A DNA stretch of 64,000 nt, from positions 62,001 to 126,000 of the forward strand of contig NZ_BDBU01000034.1 of assembly GCF_001613145.1 (NCBI RefSeq), read 5' to 3'. Of the stretch, positions 19,301 through 23,351 are shown piece after piece. Both the position numbers and the translations under genes were made by a program. The stretch comes from Nocardia jejuensis NBRC 103114. Its GTDB lineage: Bacteria > Actinomycetota > Actinomycetes > Mycobacteriales > Mycobacteriaceae. How positions within the stretch are numbered: position 1 is the first letter of the stretch; every line of letters begins with the position of its first letter. The notes beneath the pieces were generated by a model. It saw only the letters and a list, made by a program, of their open reading frames with translations, was not told the origin of the DNA and searched no databases.

Positions 19301-20047
19301 GCCGAACAAGCGCGGGTGCCCGGCTCGTGGGGTCTGTACACTCGCTACCTGCGCGAGAGGGGAATCGCGGCCGGGCTTCCCGGCAGTGCCTTCACCCTGG
19401 TGGACAACGGCTTTCGAGGCAGCGCCGAGGAGGTTCTGAAGTGTCTGTACCCGCTCAGCGAGATCTCGGGCGAATACGCGCTGTTGAGTCTCGCACCTGA
19501 CGACCCGCACCCGGAGAGTAAACGAGGCTATATCTTCCAGCTGCCGGCGGACTTTTGGCAAGGCGGGCCGGCCCGATTCCTGCCCGACGACGAGATGCTC
19601 ACCCTTCTGTCCAATCTGGCGGTCTCGCTCATGGAGACGCTCAGCCAGGGACCGTCGAAGTCGGTAGGTGCAATCAACGACCATGGATTCGAGCGACAGC
19701 CGCCGCCCAACGCCGATCGCAGATATTTTCCCGATCCACGCGACGAACGTTTCTCCGAGGACAGAGTCGTGGAGGCGGTCAGAACCGCGATCCTGCTGGC
19801 CACCGCGCACCACGCACAACGAGGTGGGCCGGGTGAGGTGTTCCCCTTCATTCGTCAGATCCGGTCATGGGTCCTCGCGGAGAGCACCGGCGATCCCCGA
19901 TTCATGGCATTGTCGTCGGCTTTGCAGCCGAAATGGGGTGTCCAGGTCGGGCCTGTGGTGCGCACCAGCGTCGGAGCGACGAGGGGCTCGGGTCAGCATC
20001 GTGCTGCTCCCGCAGCCGGTTTCGAGGACAAGGCCGCAGGACTGTGA
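3449..20047 (+). CDS. Giant multidomain WXG100-like/CpnT-type polymorphic-toxin-like protein (5,532 residues)
   Basis: An uninterrupted 16.6-kb gene. GTG 3449 is chosen because it overlaps the upstream stop by four bases and begins the conserved domain; the frame itself opens earlier inside the preceding gene. Order by residue: WXG100-like/hydrophobic domain (1-300); Pro/Thr/Ser-rich linker (about 300-1150); helical segment (1160-1308); degenerate and intact RsbW-like ATPase (1311-1424, 1430-1601); helical region (1611-1950); three zincin-like units (1951-2751, HExxH at 2312 and 2579); linker; helical/coiled region (2968-3251); PP2C-like phosphatase (3318-3614); ADP-ribosyltransferase-like domain (3705-3965); unknown (3970-4308); sigma-region-2-like (4391-4485); three LuxR-type HTHs (4594-4871); unknown C-terminal region (4900-5532). 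The N-terminus suggests type VII (ESX) export, although no ESX core gene lies in the window. Most modules normally act in intracellular signalling, so whether the protein is exported or cytoplasmic is open. Module names rest on motifs read by eye. Confidence 0.85.
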   Translation: MSVQIPQSFPDWLTRWVIGHFPVGNPDDIRAAAQAWAHSGERLTATTLHDLQRLTTHAALTGLTGKTGDAIREQLTTHITNTRNQAEFAHGIAGLLYDAANGIELEQYIVIGIAGVLLANLLLDTAAPAKALADRLNADIAANTARRTTLTTLIRTLTAFTERFPHLALAIRATMTGALSMGGVVAGAQYTQIAVGHGQPGRRTHMDWKQVGVATAAGAGGGLAGAYATRLLLPVLAKAGTGRVLTVLLASAGGGAAGGGAGALTAAALGGGPLNLTEMILMGVGSGVVAGAGAAVRAGRGDAGVSGERPGAEVRGGERPGVVPEPLPRTEPAREQPAAGESRAHDGHSPRPHEATIKELEQIGADAQIRADDFSPGPAREEAIRFANEQPGKPAGLGWYREVAVTELQRMADAEAFQQLGVSTDGAQPPGRPPGSTGTPPNSAPGSPSSPGHTPTSVRDSRAWDAVFQQARQGAGSASGGAAGPATSPLRATGGQAPAAQFFTGTSPLKLSGIVVHADGHISSTAGGAPAPGTVMTMTMTATNGAGSHTHVARVTDLGGTGPNTETTVSPGDSSTTGGPGPRATTTGRGPGGPPANPDGPTLLDLGFFDDAPQQGFGTPTTGTSPEPTSPPTAPDAKPAEPVSISPPTTTDSPVPPVTPSGPDAVSVGPPGNSNLTAETKPSGTSSGPTVSANTAPTASPTITGTASPDTKPQTGSTRSTPPTVTTPPVTASAAPLAALAVQPDAAHTPGAPPPSPGSGIPTSIAPPTAMPGNTSPANTSATPTNSHAPTSGAPAPDPQARQPAATAATTPPSTTANSVVAAPFSASSTAAPTTHTPVGAGAAPYLSTPTGQNDDDNSLPEEPEEFRVPGEIGTIVSPPMPSYVPAQPQVDEFPDHSPDEYVKPSGTVYRFPGMPDAPDGPPPHAIPVVPRPSNPVVPEALPEAPRVDRPQTPTPDQPIPGEPTRDEDNATKAPPNPLLPRHADTPTPHLPAQPAEAPTEYAQPTHYATEPDPSTPGAPQDPTAGTQFHPDSTNYLPDLGINATRGGVPSTRLAGSPATPAVARRPVPMMGRTSPEDPKKRRKPTPIEPAAAPNLPEPIPGDSSQAPADSPGSEGTRQGQNEKRGVRGQGRGSGAPGDEGQRAPAPAPAPSESDHARSDLAMAMGIAPEFVTLPGSVKQVIDQLQVELRFLDEEDLDRVRTDELPAWLGRALQREYRAQRAISEESTPEEVAQIQSAALQLESELPRLLGMTEPPSGWRPATSDDPVRELRQLAMRHNAPRAIVDLVDAAARFLGAAPLVRPTPRTESPSVARARAAIRETVTDTDTVAAAYATLDALIRTADGPVVVRVRPEGALSLRIEVVDHSRALPVRDEVDENTGEVVPTEPSRVTELLDKSGRWGFHLDDNGSRTRWFTAGPADSAPEPPIPALRIAFALGEVESGGSRARREVRRFLAQHTRLAQPTIDAAVLAASELLGNAALYAREGGAELTVDANDSRVRIAVADTSLGLPKWRTESNVDAADEAAPSPTVNEDDIAAFLDAFDTDLPEPENADPNALGNRAEGEHGRGARIVTDAAAAVGTIVTGGGKSVWVEYRTPPRSYPATPADVFDRPRGRAHSADDAVANLPWTGRGRIVEGPLVFHGPPGDTPGVGRSAPPAPPHTADTALASAQRDEFTALAELRRQHGQFVFDEVTSQLENNAAPSDRPTPPLAELLVRVVFDYAEASRWAVPDGTEPRSWLTRVTEMVLDQWRGRTPTERRLMGRIAAAIQRGGASGPRELGALSIFLGAVRGQSVSTEPADLSYTVESPGVRTARRSLVVGVAAQLLEVENTARGETAAPGLHALPIEKVVEFIHLAECALAPLLAVENGSDLHSDAFLESAGSTMHNRWLQREWRAAEPELRVPYDDPGFPEEQRARYRDLLRAAIAVVVADRSIDTSVTDPFEHCTTTDQIAAELRRRHHLAVVGFDLPGLSVDIARELASTIHQLLTKYPQIQLLQIDVGAIPTPSELATSAHFAGDEFTYPLTRSITLSNEAAHHPEEFRSAWAAMVAAGSAVGPADRPAMGLMLREFGSAVANGAGRSITLPLAECYETTENWRPSGLVEWQLAQFRSYGAEGQRLDSGKAAAGGFAATEFDASNATLGEGLVHELLTTSLEETAEEYEEFQRLASEYLSVSPAEQQTKLELIAAAEEWLDERVPADREGEPRPWFVGSENPGISLSTVREIIDAVRYMVARFPVIGRQQIRFVPLARNTHATWSMQNSDGKTGISINELRATTPGTMRDNALRFTASGFHRGNPEQPFAALVVHEMTHALRGALPYTTPSTYTVLTTYYQNEYGITDRPEFTNRLGSQLTGYGLQLDPAQPRDRNLAASTAFRRHVESEEAEAESNVAYLLPGSGPSEIETLIAEAMAAAADAEAERLGLTPVKTAYEAWLSANGGPSAVYKDTEPDPPSAPEYNLGTNQAIAAQTFATFGVEILGLDKVGISVDCALAVRNAVADAWFEDPDALPAAVVITDLSPRVHAAAEWILGAYIVFLNENDVTDPDFFARRTESDFRDGRKAAPTGNPVYDTLRHEFAHLRDREDLRSQHAAPISASRYAELAESRATGALASDRRFDQRQDFMNQLAPRAFGFLHEFFIGLRARGELPADTRFDIWLDQLDGYSRENKEDPRFPREGKPWAPVISDDEIDPDADRSVFFPPEALAEANNSFGRSAPTDPTHPVYGLRALLNGRTVEQALLDERGPAEERPYESGSVPATSGFVPSVAPDGTLAALVSRWHSMTAQARTEFRRGQEPIFTYYDDNGRPYFVLDAMARMLDEQLSDPGAANNADTAGNPPPLRAQTPLTDEQANNPDAQAHTGSARYSKPDPNSLPTPTNSSNLDPSVFHHHPPGGDPDAPEYPWSDETGSVTGGSPSFTVTGVFGPPGSGTWSPDAVHGRPKSATPDTPSDDRQDDAANVSSPYALPKESERLRSLRDAVATERADAMVDLSTVVSDDQLRRLERLERTLALLDELLAVEGEQHPSIPAAKLRLLHAFAHAVDTWLRKADEALTVEAHTRQIAPTDAQRRQWRADATRRVANAGHRLAQVRARLGEVQDTAWTESSSDSLTAIEPDVLHAVFERIAQELVTAAGTVDQTDPYSTESGTAVTHYRMLQRAFSALEDLTALIENPRSRVGVETLDVLIENFHATASWYAESDNLANTDRTGSTPTTAEQTRRLAAALADHAAADAEVRTLAAALAAFGPAASVLIPPPVVTTPQPAPTVWPESHAWPTPQMTGPQEVPPFQTWNEAEDRSQSSPGSALRQQPSICVNGYNLLPLDQHFEDQGSMAAVSNVGLVHEGNEDWFAIGSVEVDGKPVRIAVIDDGVSSTGLHGEPDAYLAAQLAAYTARDYLTNALSAIEPGIEWDPEQLAQEAVRAAEQAVLGLADAPRYLEARKPPGCTIILAVVEEDQATLCWSGDSRGYDLPLDGRTAQRLTEDDSLVPKLMAPTADGRPGIDEGEALGYDMAHALTQFLGKRENDTNRTPELVRPHTVKVSLVGKKGAVLICTDGMWNETYKAQALGAIVLAALSEAPGNLGAGIKALEKRAMDTGAEDNLSGVLIAYGGRDQGKPTSTRSDHPPTTSPVTQPDGSGPVAEPAVSARSRARTPWASPRAQAPVPTQDPESVNPTAPSGGGRDDSSPRLPEQRATLGAPVAGTGFENPWQRFGFETARTQVNEFAVWKHDGGGAQRGKAAARKMARGRDLFDQLNYHSATSDRISTVTGPDDPIEDGAMAYIAGSQGFDALPALAGADEVDAMVATGCQELFRGVRDPRYLAEFRTGRYLPAIPFSSSFGIGIYASTDRDIALGYADDQPECVDRMVLRPEARTIDFALLLDDMTRATATLDNEESDLSGREQTASVRARRQELSVKREVLSDAGRFAAVRGYDAYVVREPGAAEVWIIVNRSAVVVAVAPAPTEADSTPKTTSTIPAESAAAASKDVARIKPSRTIFDGAEMNFRPESDEFWQRRVEVVILKPDDHGVFLDSEKRPHNTRAYSGDTFILLRSGTLITTPEAVGEHPHLLLSYLARHADENERRDSAMRNAPSIAAGFGYMRMVEGRPELIGAFSGLFFGHNVRSPKFWVQLRYWLRDHVNLSTIKFAHGDELVSPMWWNPARVDGPYSAAELIPDPGSVTDRTAAAAEMLKHFRGGDVEFWVEAERARIPEAGGISVDFVVQPVLGEPARFTFDVNPAGSTRTARIRDFDPGPETERTYPACAATHDVLTRWLHASGYSWSEDSQVFLDPAARDPNGRSSNDTQRVAQPPGVDAVAPNPFAPERHRLVGTNRPRQLQQALWFHHDPRNGLEWHGGVRRQPQIPNLETSAPEKGRADGTQPADTDGADAASEQIRTLIAAGNTDAAVELLHHRFDGVVRRMAAGLGPRTVDRIVDDVCANATRRFAQITDRTIDEWITRIVAPNVIAPHREIAEFWRRIQVFLNRGAREGEFDLLPPELGQAETSELRGILEAFGHQQTHLRRFWPTGRGTTVPPNDPGAEPPELWDAARTFSVAVASQRGVRLQIPPASDRLSDRPAVPEPSQVRSVDRPRWALSLGLTDRHVDVVHLLDTWMTNQQMADALGISRKTLQRRLTMIYQAFGTRARPAIVELTRQWRAAYGEPEPDVPPAPIEQSAEPSFDLLPPESGQVETSGLRGTDLEIPPASDRLSDGSARPERSQVPGWALNLRLADRHVDVVHLLDRGMTNQQMADALGISPKTLKERLGIIYRAFGTNFRPTIAERTRQWRVAYGEPEPDVPPTPMKQTTPSSAQTPRPLSPRETQVFDMAAAGMSNRGIADSLAVTPDTVDSYLARARRKLGLPARTTPAENIAAGQRPVDTGTAGAPAVSAAGHTNRPDTAMRSRARSLEEADHVATELRRARVLRDEEAARLGVDTQTLTPGSTQLWRMRRESAVACGELADLLGVEPAILTSERVRDALGGVRDELAPIRRKGWQPTIRAAQPAQVLEWIGQWTRHLAEEDAADTLDTRDLLRHKRVELRAALTALLGLALPDRIADRAWGTVKDPVDGVALMGTMMNSAELGKLAAAARRFDVDTLVRRADEHNRLTVRLHRLHTEAARATSEVASNSPVPVRMLFTTAVPSREVFLENYPEIPVEKAFSSVADIVQAFCLDEEGARAVAEAYDLGARYFAPFFTWIADRMLPRLHARAAENLAWMAAFVARDGHIIAAAVRGRDPEFFARRCREVLMSRPLIEMIARDYEAATRLRIPLGASFRRSLTDAEQARVPGSWGLYTRYLRERGIAAGLPGSAFTLVDNGFRGSAEEVLKCLYPLSEISGEYALLSLAPDDPHPESKRGYIFQLPADFWQGGPARFLPDDEMLTLLSNLAVSLMETLSQGPSKSVGAINDHGFERQPPPNADRRYFPDPRDERFSEDRVVEAVRTAILLATAHHAQRGGPGEVFPFIRQIRSWVLAESTGDPRFMALSSALQPKWGVQVGPVVRTSVGATRGSGQHRAAPAAGFEDKAAGL
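4350..6925 (+). other. Giant protein module: long Pro/Thr/Ser/Ala-rich linker
   Basis: Residues about 301-1158 are low-complexity, dominated by Pro, Thr, Ser, Gly and Ala. One short helical island lies at about 355-421 (TIKELEQIGADAQIRADDFS and onward). Such linkers separate the secretion domain from effector domains in large type VII substrates. The coding strand is strongly C-rich here, which opens long reading frames in other frames and on the opposite strand. Confidence 0.75.
7380..8260 (+). other. Giant protein module: tandem RsbW-like (HATPase_c) anti-sigma-type ATPase domains
   Basis: The second copy (residues about 1430-1601) has the RsbW signatures: an N-box-like ASELLGNAALYAR (E1475, N1479), a G1-like VADTSLGLP (D1506), a G2-like EGEHGRGARIV (1564-1574) and an ending GGGKSVWVEY like the GKxVWAE of anti-sigma kinases. 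The first copy (1311-1424) keeps VVDHSRALP and SGRWGF...WF, but its N-box (LDALIRTADG) lacks the usual Glu and Asn, so it looks degenerate. RsbW proteins bind and phosphorylate anti-anti-sigma factors or sequester sigma factors. Confidence 0.65.
9300..11700 (+). other. Giant protein module: array of three zincin-like metallopeptidase domains
   Basis: Each unit opens with a related lead-in (HHLAVVGFDLPGLS at about nt 9325; WFVGSENPGIS at 10080; FGVEILGLDKVGIS at 10873). A helix ending in a YP/FP-like turn and a strand follow. Unit 2 has HEMTH (residues 2312-2316, nt 10382-10396) and a later EAEAESNVAY. Unit 3 has HEFAH (2579-2583, nt 11183-11197) and AELAESRATG. These fit an HExxH...E zinc site. 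Unit 1 has REFGS at the aligned position and is probably inactive. Substrates cannot be read from the sequence. Confidence 0.7.
13400..14290 (+). other. Giant protein module: PP2C-like (PPM) phosphatase domain
   Basis: Residues about 3318-3614 carry the PPM motifs in order: GLVHEGNEDWF (D3351), AVIDDGVSS (D3371-G3373), CTIILAVVEEDQATLCWSGD with GDSRGY (D3467), LTEDDS, GAVLICTDGMWN (D3557) and AEDNLSGVLI (D3602-N3603). All four acidic metal positions are present, so the domain is predicted to be an active Mn/Mg-dependent Ser/Thr phosphatase. RsbU/SpoIIE-type relatives oppose RsbW-type kinases, which makes the pairing with the ATPase module notable. Confidence 0.8.
14560..15340 (+). other. Giant protein module: ADP-ribosyltransferase-like domain
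   Basis: Residues about 3705-3965 contain LFRGVRD (R3815), GIGIYASTDRDIALGYAD (Y3846) and, near the end, GYDAYVV...EVWIIVNRSAV (E3947). The spacing suits the R...STS-like...E arrangement of the ART fold, where Arg binds NAD and Glu is catalytic. Polymorphic toxins often carry such domains. The assignment is by motif only and remains moderate. Confidence 0.5.
17148..17469 (+). repeat. Direct repeat copy A (LuxR-HTH coding unit)
   Basis: This stretch is nearly identical at DNA level to 17556-17862, from ATTCCGCCCGCGTCCGATCG through CCCGAGCCCGATGTACCGCC. A linked lead-in at 16931-16981 (GATCTCCTGCCACCGGAATT...) recurs at 17495-17545. It encodes the first LuxR-like HTH. Compared with copy B, 166 extra bases lie between lead-in and unit, and a short in-frame segment near 17215-17230 is absent from B. 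The similarity implies a recent in-frame tandem duplication within the giant gene. Confidence 0.9.
17556..17862 (+). repeat. Direct repeat copy B (LuxR-HTH coding unit)
   Basis: Second copy of the duplicated HTH unit, preceded by its lead-in at 17495-17545. Differences from copy A are mostly single bases, such as ACATGGATGACC versus CGAGGGATGACC, so the duplication is younger than the surrounding domain divergence. Confidence 0.9.
18170..20044 (+). other. Giant protein module: unrecognised C-terminal domain
   Basis: Residues about 4908-5532. An HTH-like stretch (HVATELRRARVLRDEEAARL, with LGVEPAILTSERV) comes first, then a largely helical region. Motifs worth noting are FVARDGHIIAAAV (near nt 19110) and TLVDNGFRGSAEEVLKCLYP (near nt 19397). 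These faintly recall the ARDG and VDxGWxGT pair of HAD-like domains in some polysaccharide-related proteins. The C-terminus is the usual place for the toxic domain in polymorphic toxins, but no activity can be assigned here. Confidence 0.5.
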
Positions 20048-20182
20048 CCGGGCTCGGGCACCCGATCGACGAGATGCTTCGGCGGCGTGCCCGGCGAGGG
20101 GCGTCGAACCGGGCAGCGACACGCCCATTAATCCGACCGACCGTTACGGTAATGACTCATAGCCATCGGCAATGATCGAGAG

Positions 20183-20503
20183 ATGACAACCGATGCCGTA
20201 CCAACGTCCGGGGCGGATCCGAGCCCGGACCAGAACAGTAAGCAGAAGGGCCAGGGTGTCCTCAAGACCCGTGCCGGGTACGCCTGGATCGGTCTCGTCG
20301 TCGCCGCGGTTCTGGGAATCGTGTTGCTGATCTTCATCCTGCAGAATCTCGAGCAGGCGAAGGTCGAGTTGTTCGCGTGGCAGTGGAATCTGCCGATCGG
20401 CGTGCTCGTACTGCTGTCGGTGATCGCCGGAGCGCTGGTGACGGCGCTGGTCGGCGGGTATCGAATCCTGCAGCTGCGGCGAGTGGCCAAGAAGGCGCAC
20501 TAG
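20183..20503 (+). CDS. LapA-domain (DUF1049) small membrane protein
   Basis: A 106-residue inner-membrane protein. A hydrophilic N-terminus (residues 1-30) precedes two transmembrane helices: about 34-54 (AWIGLVVAAVLGIVLLIFIL) and about 70-92 (PIGVLVLLSVIAGALVTALV). They are separated by QNLEQAKVELFAWQWNLP, the QN...V.F..W....P pattern typical of LapA/DUF1049 proteins. In proteobacteria LapA is linked to lipopolysaccharide assembly; in actinobacteria, which lack LPS, its role is unknown. The ATG start has a purine-rich site (GAGAG) just upstream. The gene lies 135 bases after the giant gene, faces cdsA, and ends just before a strong shared hairpin, so it may be independent of the toxin operon. 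Confidence 0.85.
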   Translation: MTTDAVPTSGADPSPDQNSKQKGQGVLKTRAGYAWIGLVVAAVLGIVLLIFILQNLEQAKVELFAWQWNLPIGVLVLLSVIAGALVTALVGGYRILQLRRVAKKAH

Positions 20504-20514
20504 GCGGTCTCGGC

Positions 20515-20575
20515 TCCGAGAACGAGAGAAGTCCGCGATCCGATGAGGGACTCGCGGACTTCTCTCGTTCTCGGA
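20515..20575. terminator. Bidirectional hairpin between lapA-like gene and cdsA
   Basis: A perfect 24-bp inverted repeat (20515-20538 with 20552-20575, core CGAGAACGAGAGAAGTCCGC) around a 13-base loop. It separates two convergent genes and is the likely terminator for both, although no long T-run follows on either side. Confidence 0.75.
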
Positions 20576-20635
20576 TGACCGTGTTCGAAGATGACTGGGT
20601 TCGAAGAAGACTGGGTTCGAGGATGTCCGTGTTCG
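20572..20635. repeat. Tandem repeat, four 16-bp units
   Basis: Units start at 20572, 20588, 20604 and 20620, with the pattern [AC]GGATGACCGTGTTCG / AAGATGACTGGGTTCG. All four end in GTTCG. The array overlaps the last bases of the terminator hairpin and lies just 3' of cdsA. Confidence 0.85.
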
Positions 20636-20645
20636 GGGTGACGCG

Positions 20646-20681
20646 TTCCGGCCTGATTCAGAGTTCCGGCGTGATTCAGAG
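20646..20681. repeat. Tandem 18-bp duplication spanning the cdsA stop codon
   Basis: TTCCGGCCTGATTCAGAG (20646-20663) is followed directly by TTCCGGCGTGATTCAGAG (20664-20681), with one mismatch. The cdsA stop codon (complement of 20676-20678) lies in the second unit, and the first unit carries a spare copy of the same trinucleotide. Confidence 0.85.
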
Positions 20682-21773
20682 CAGTGCGGTCAGCACCAAC
20701 CAGGACACGAAGGCCGAGGGCAGCATCGAATCGAGGCGATCCATGATCCCGCCGTGACCGGGCAGCAGCGTGCCCATGTCCTTGATGCCGAGCTCGCGCT
20801 TGACCTGGGATTCGATCAGGTCGCCGGTGGTGGCGACCACGACCAGGCCCACCCCGAGCAGCACGCCGATCATCGAATTCGCCTGCAGCAGCAGGGTCAC
20901 CGTCAGCAGACCGCCGATGACCGAGAAGACCAGCGAACCGCCGAAACCCTCCCAGGACTTCTTCGGGCTCACTGCCGGAACCATCGGATGCTTGCCGAAC
21001 AGCACGCCCGCGACATAGCCGCCCACATCGGAGCAGACCACCAGGATCATGAAGGTCAGCACCCGCAGATTGCCGTCGTCCTCGAGCAGCAGCAGGACCG
21101 CGAAGGAGGCCAGCAGCGGAATCCAGGCCAGGGTGAAGATGCTGATCGCGGTGTCGCGCAGGTAGTTTCGCGGCGTGGCCTGCAGTCCGTGGTCGAACAG
21201 TCGCCACACCATCAGGACCAGGGTCGTCGCGCCGAACGCGCCCAGCACGCCCTGTGACCCCGCCGGCCAGGCCAGCCAGATGATCGCCTGCCCGCCCAGG
21301 ATCAGCGGAATCCGCGGCACCAGGACATCGGCCTCGCGCAGCCGCTTGGACACCTCCCAGGTCGCCACGGCCATGGCCACCGCGATCACGCCGATGAGCA
21401 CCTCGGGGGCCCACAGCAGAATCGCGATGAGCGACAGGCCCAGCGTCATACCGACCGCCAGCGCCGCCGGGAGATTACGCCCCGCCTTGGACGCGGGCGC
21501 GGCGGGCGCCGCGTCACCGGACGCCACGGCCGGGGCCGACGTGACCGCGCCCGCATCGACTCCGGCGTCCCCGCTCACGGTCGCCTCGTCTCCCCCGACC
21601 CCGGAGGCCGCGGCGGTGACCGGACCTGTCGCCGGCACTCCCGCGCCGCCGTTCGGTGCGGCACCGGCTTGTCTCGGCGCGGAGTTGCCCTCGACCGGTA
21701 CGGACGCGCCCTGAGGCGGCGTCGCGTTGCCGGCGGCGGCAGTTTCTTCGGCCACGATTGTCCCGTCGCTCAC
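20676..21773 (-). CDS. cdsA: Phosphatidate cytidylyltransferase
   Basis: A 365-residue membrane enzyme that makes CDP-diacylglycerol from phosphatidate and CTP, the branch point for phosphatidylinositol, cardiolipin and other phospholipids. Residues 1-100 are a disordered Ala/Gly/Pro/Thr-rich extension, as often seen in mycobacterial-type CdsA. About eight hydrophobic helices follow. The family signature is complete near the C-terminus: SPKKSWEG, then GDLIESQVKRELGIKDMGTL and PGHGGIMDRLDS. The acidic and basic residues in GDLIES and DRLDS form the metal/CTP site in known structures. It follows frr by 62 bases on the same strand and closes the rpsB-tsf-pyrH-frr-cdsA block. The stop codon sits in a short tandem duplication. 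Confidence 0.97.
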   Translation of the reverse strand: MSDGTIVAEETAAAGNATPPQGASVPVEGNSAPRQAGAAPNGGAGVPATGPVTAAASGVGGDEATVSGDAGVDAGAVTSAPAVASGDAAPAAPASKAGRNLPAALAVGMTLGLSLIAILLWAPEVLIGVIAVAMAVATWEVSKRLREADVLVPRIPLILGGQAIIWLAWPAGSQGVLGAFGATTLVLMVWRLFDHGLQATPRNYLRDTAISIFTLAWIPLLASFAVLLLLEDDGNLRVLTFMILVVCSDVGGYVAGVLFGKHPMVPAVSPKKSWEGFGGSLVFSVIGGLLTVTLLLQANSMIGVLLGVGLVVVATTGDLIESQVKRELGIKDMGTLLPGHGGIMDRLDSMLPSAFVSWLVLTALL

Positions 21774-21835
21774 TTGTCGTCCGTGTTCCTACCCCCGGCC
21801 GGCGCGGCCGGCCGTCCTAGAACATCGAGCAGCCC

Positions 21836-22393
21836 TCAGACCTCGAGCAGCTCGGCTTCCTTGTGCTTCACCAGTTCGTCGATCTGGTGGACGTACTTGC
21901 CGGTGGTCTTGTCCAGATCCTTCTCGGCCCGGCCGACCTCGTCCTCGCCGGCCTCGCCATCCTTCTGGATGCGGCCCAGCTCGTCCATGGCCTTGCGGCG
22001 CACGTTGCGGATCGCGACCTTGGCGTCCTCGCCCTTGGACTTGGCCTGCTTGACCATTTCCCGGCGGCGCTCCTCGGTGAGCTGCGGCACCAGCACGCGA
22101 ATGATGTTGCCGTCGTTGGTCGGGTTCACGCCCAGATCCGAATTGCGGATCGCGGTCTCGATATCGCGCAGCTGCGAGGCCTCGTAGGGCTTGATGACCA
22201 GCATGCGCGGTTCGGGCGAGGCGATGCTCGCCACCTGGGTGATCGGGGTGGGCGAACCGTAGTAATCGACGACGACCCGGGAGAACATGCCCGGATTCGC
22301 GCGACCGGTCCGGATCGTGCCAAGGTCTTCCTTCGCCGACGAGACGGTCTTCTCCATCTTCTCCTCGGCGTCGAAGAGCGCTTCTTCAATCAC
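21836..22393 (-). CDS. frr: Ribosome-recycling factor
   Basis: A 185-residue cytoplasmic protein, the usual RRF length, which with EF-G splits post-termination ribosomes. The opening MIEEALFDAEEKMEKTV and the segment IRTGRANPGMFSRVVVDYYG, where R and G contact 23S rRNA, are characteristic. YGSPTPITQVASI and the C-terminal helical bundle (LTEERRREMVKQAKSKGEDA, VRRKAMDEL) complete the three-helix and alpha/beta domains. The gene lies 51 bases after pyrH on the same strand, an arrangement widespread in bacteria, and is probably cotranscribed with it and cdsA. Confidence 0.98.
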   Translation of the reverse strand: MIEEALFDAEEKMEKTVSSAKEDLGTIRTGRANPGMFSRVVVDYYGSPTPITQVASIASPEPRMLVIKPYEASQLRDIETAIRNSDLGVNPTNDGNIIRVLVPQLTEERRREMVKQAKSKGEDAKVAIRNVRRKAMDELGRIQKDGEAGEDEVGRAEKDLDKTTGKYVHQIDELVKHKEAELLEV

Positions 22394-22444
22394 GGCGTTT
22401 CCTCCACAGCGTCATCGTTCTACTCGTACGGATCGAGTCGTCGG

Positions 22445-23179
22445 TCAGGACCGGACCAGGGTGCCGATCTTCTCACCGGCGACGGCACGGGCGATATTGC
22501 CCTTCGTCAACAGATTGAACACCAGCATCGGCATCTGGTTGTCCATGCAGAGGCTGAAGGCGGTGGCATCGGCGACCTTCAGATCGCGTTCCAGGACTTC
22601 CTTGTGCGTGATCTCGGTGAACATGGTGGCGTTCGGATTCTCGCGCGGGTCCGAATCGAAGACACCGTCCACGCCCTTGGCCATGAGCACGACCTCGGCG
22701 CCGATCTCCAGGGCGCGCTGCGCGGCGGTGGTGTCGGTGGAGAAGTACGGCATGCCCATCCCGGCGCCGAAGATCACGACGCGGCCCTTCTCCAGATGGC
22801 GCTTGGCGCGCAGCGGAAGGTACGGCTCGGCGACCTGACCCATGGTGATGGCGGTCTGCACGCGGGTGTCGATACCCTGCTTCTGCAGGAAGTCTTGCAG
22901 GGCAAGGGAATTCATCACCGTTCCCAGCATGCCCATGTAGTCCGAGCGGGCGCGCTCCATACCGCGCTCCTCCAGCTCGGCGCCGCGGAAGAAGTTACCG
23001 CCGCCGATGACCACGGCCACCTGCACACCGTCCTCGACGACCTCGGCGATCTGCTCGGCCACGGTCTGCACCACATCGGGATCGAGGCCGACCTTGCCGC
23101 CGCCGAACATCTCGCCGCCCAGCTTGAGGAGCACTCGGCGATAGCCCTTGCGGTCGGGCGCCGTATCCGGGTCCGTCAT
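22445..23179 (-). CDS. pyrH: UMP kinase
   Basis: A 244-residue amino-acid-kinase-family enzyme phosphorylating UMP to UDP for RNA, DNA and cell-wall sugar nucleotides. ATG 23179 is chosen because AAGGAGACC lies just upstream; an in-frame ATG 39 bases further upstream lacks such a site. Motifs are [15 protein letters not shown] (phosphate-binding lysine and GG), [10 protein letters not shown] (UMP site), [40 protein letters not shown]-type binding segment (read here as [18 protein letters not shown]) and [20 protein letters not shown]. The length is standard for bacterial PyrH. It is the first gene of the pyrH-frr-cdsA run; about 217 bases separate its start from the regulator gene's stop. Confidence 0.98.
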   Translation of the reverse strand: [244 protein letters not shown]

Positions 23180-23351
23180 CGGTCTCCTTGTCTCGGGCTG
23201 AACGCGCGTGGGGCGCACATGAAAAGACCATCCCGGCGCATACGGAATGCACGGGACGGCAACAATCTTTGTCTATCCTGCACCACGAGCGGTCACGACG
23301 GTGCGGCGACCCTCGATACGGCTCACCTATTCGTGACATTTCGGACGCGCC

